Assembly: GCA_900466605.1 (NCBI GenBank) | Contig: UBMU01000003.1 | Span: forward strand, 186,001-250,000 | Source: Hyphomicrobiales bacterium | GTDB lineage: Bacteria; Pseudomonadota; Alphaproteobacteria; Rhizobiales; Rhizobiaceae | Length of the DNA: 64,000 nt | Direction of reading: 5' to 3' | Part shown: positions 63,699 to 64,000 of the stretch, piece by piece | How the letters are laid out: each line of letters opens with the position of its first letter | Numbering within the stretch: position 1 is the stretch's first letter | Notes under the pieces: generated by a model | The model's input: the letters and a program-made list of their open reading frames with translations, nothing else | Databases searched by the model: none | Told to the model about the DNA's origin: nothing | Program-made: the position numbers and the translations under genes

Positions 63699-64000
63699 TT
63701 ATATCGTCGCCTTCCTGACGCTATTCAAACTCGCCGCAGTGAACGGCCGCATGCAGCCGATACGCCGCAAACGACCGTCTCGAATCACCTGGTCTCACCT
63801 AACGGGATGAGATTTAATGCCTGATTAACCACGATTGCCGGCGCCGGACGACAGAGCTTCATTGTCATCAAATGTCCGGCCATGGTTGTGCGATCCGCCC
63901 TTGACCCAGTTCACCGCTTTCCAAGTCAAACGGTGATTCCCACAATTTTTGTTCTCGTCAAGCTTTTCCAGAAAAAAAGCATCAGAAAAACTGGAAAAAG
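63699..64000. other. upstream region of rpoD
   Basis: 302 bases without a gene to the window end. It presumably holds part of the rpoD promoter; the last 50 bases are AT-rich. No clear palindrome seen. Confidence 0.5.

Noticed and set aside
62073..63824. 583-codon open frame opposite rpoD
   Set aside because: Antisense shadow of rpoD, low-complexity product.

Overview
The window looks like a chromosomal segment of a fast-growing rhizobium (Rhizobium/Sinorhizobium/Agrobacterium group, Alphaproteobacteria). Supporting signs are the high-GC codon use, a 683-residue RpoD with a long acidic N-terminal part, a complete thuR-thuEFGKAB disaccharide cluster, an FnrN-type regulator beside hemN, a cydDCABX operon, a RopA-type porin, and a Ku/LigD end-joining cluster with two ku genes. 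I see no phage, transposase, CRISPR array or rRNA. The identification rests on gene content and protein features only; no database search was possible.

Layout. 1-7 kb: GntR/UTRA regulator, PP2C-like phosphatase, cobalamin-dependent methionine synthase (metH, minus strand) with a 20-bp perfect palindrome in its promoter, and an AGE-family sugar epimerase/isomerase. 7-15 kb: small alpha/beta-barrel proteins, a UPF0303 protein, then a minus-strand operon of a polyamine-type ABC importer plus an Asp/Glu/hydantoin racemase, divergent from an FCD-type GntR regulator. 15-24 kb: a SIMPL-domain protein, a CAU-anticodon tRNA whose 3' half is overlapped by a tetR gene, a TetX-like FAD monooxygenase, a Cys-rich exported protein and an RND efflux pump with its adaptor. 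24-31 kb: DUF2092 lipoprotein-like and Tyr-rich exported proteins, topoisomerase IB, ku, ligD and a second ku. 31-39 kb: the thu cluster for trehalose, maltitol and sucrose-isomer uptake and 3-keto catabolism, with 21-bp identical repeats upstream of both thuR and thuE.

39-50 kb is a low-oxygen respiration module: aminotransferase, fnrN, hemN (FNR box between them), a GbsR/MarR-like regulator preceded by a 26-bp perfect palindrome, then cydD, cydC, cydA, cydB and a 36-codon cydX. FnrN senses oxygen, HemN makes haem without oxygen, CydDC exports the thiols needed for assembly and CydABX is the bd oxidase. 50-64 kb is a mosaic of single genes: PfpI, ribbon-helix-helix, fRMsr, Nudix, EamA transporter, two paralogous small exported proteins, YjbQ, DUF1428, VOC, LysR, porin, DUF427, a TonB-like/DUF930 envelope protein with a 53-residue neighbour, a GYD protein and rpoD.

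The most interesting signals are regulatory: palindromes and repeats upstream of metH, tetR/monooxygenase, thuR/thuE, gbsR-cyd and lysR; matching hairpins after two solute-binding-protein genes; and an orphan factor-independent terminator downstream of thuR that may mark a small RNA. I did not find a convincing wholly new multi-gene system; the best candidates for undescribed biology are listed as findings.
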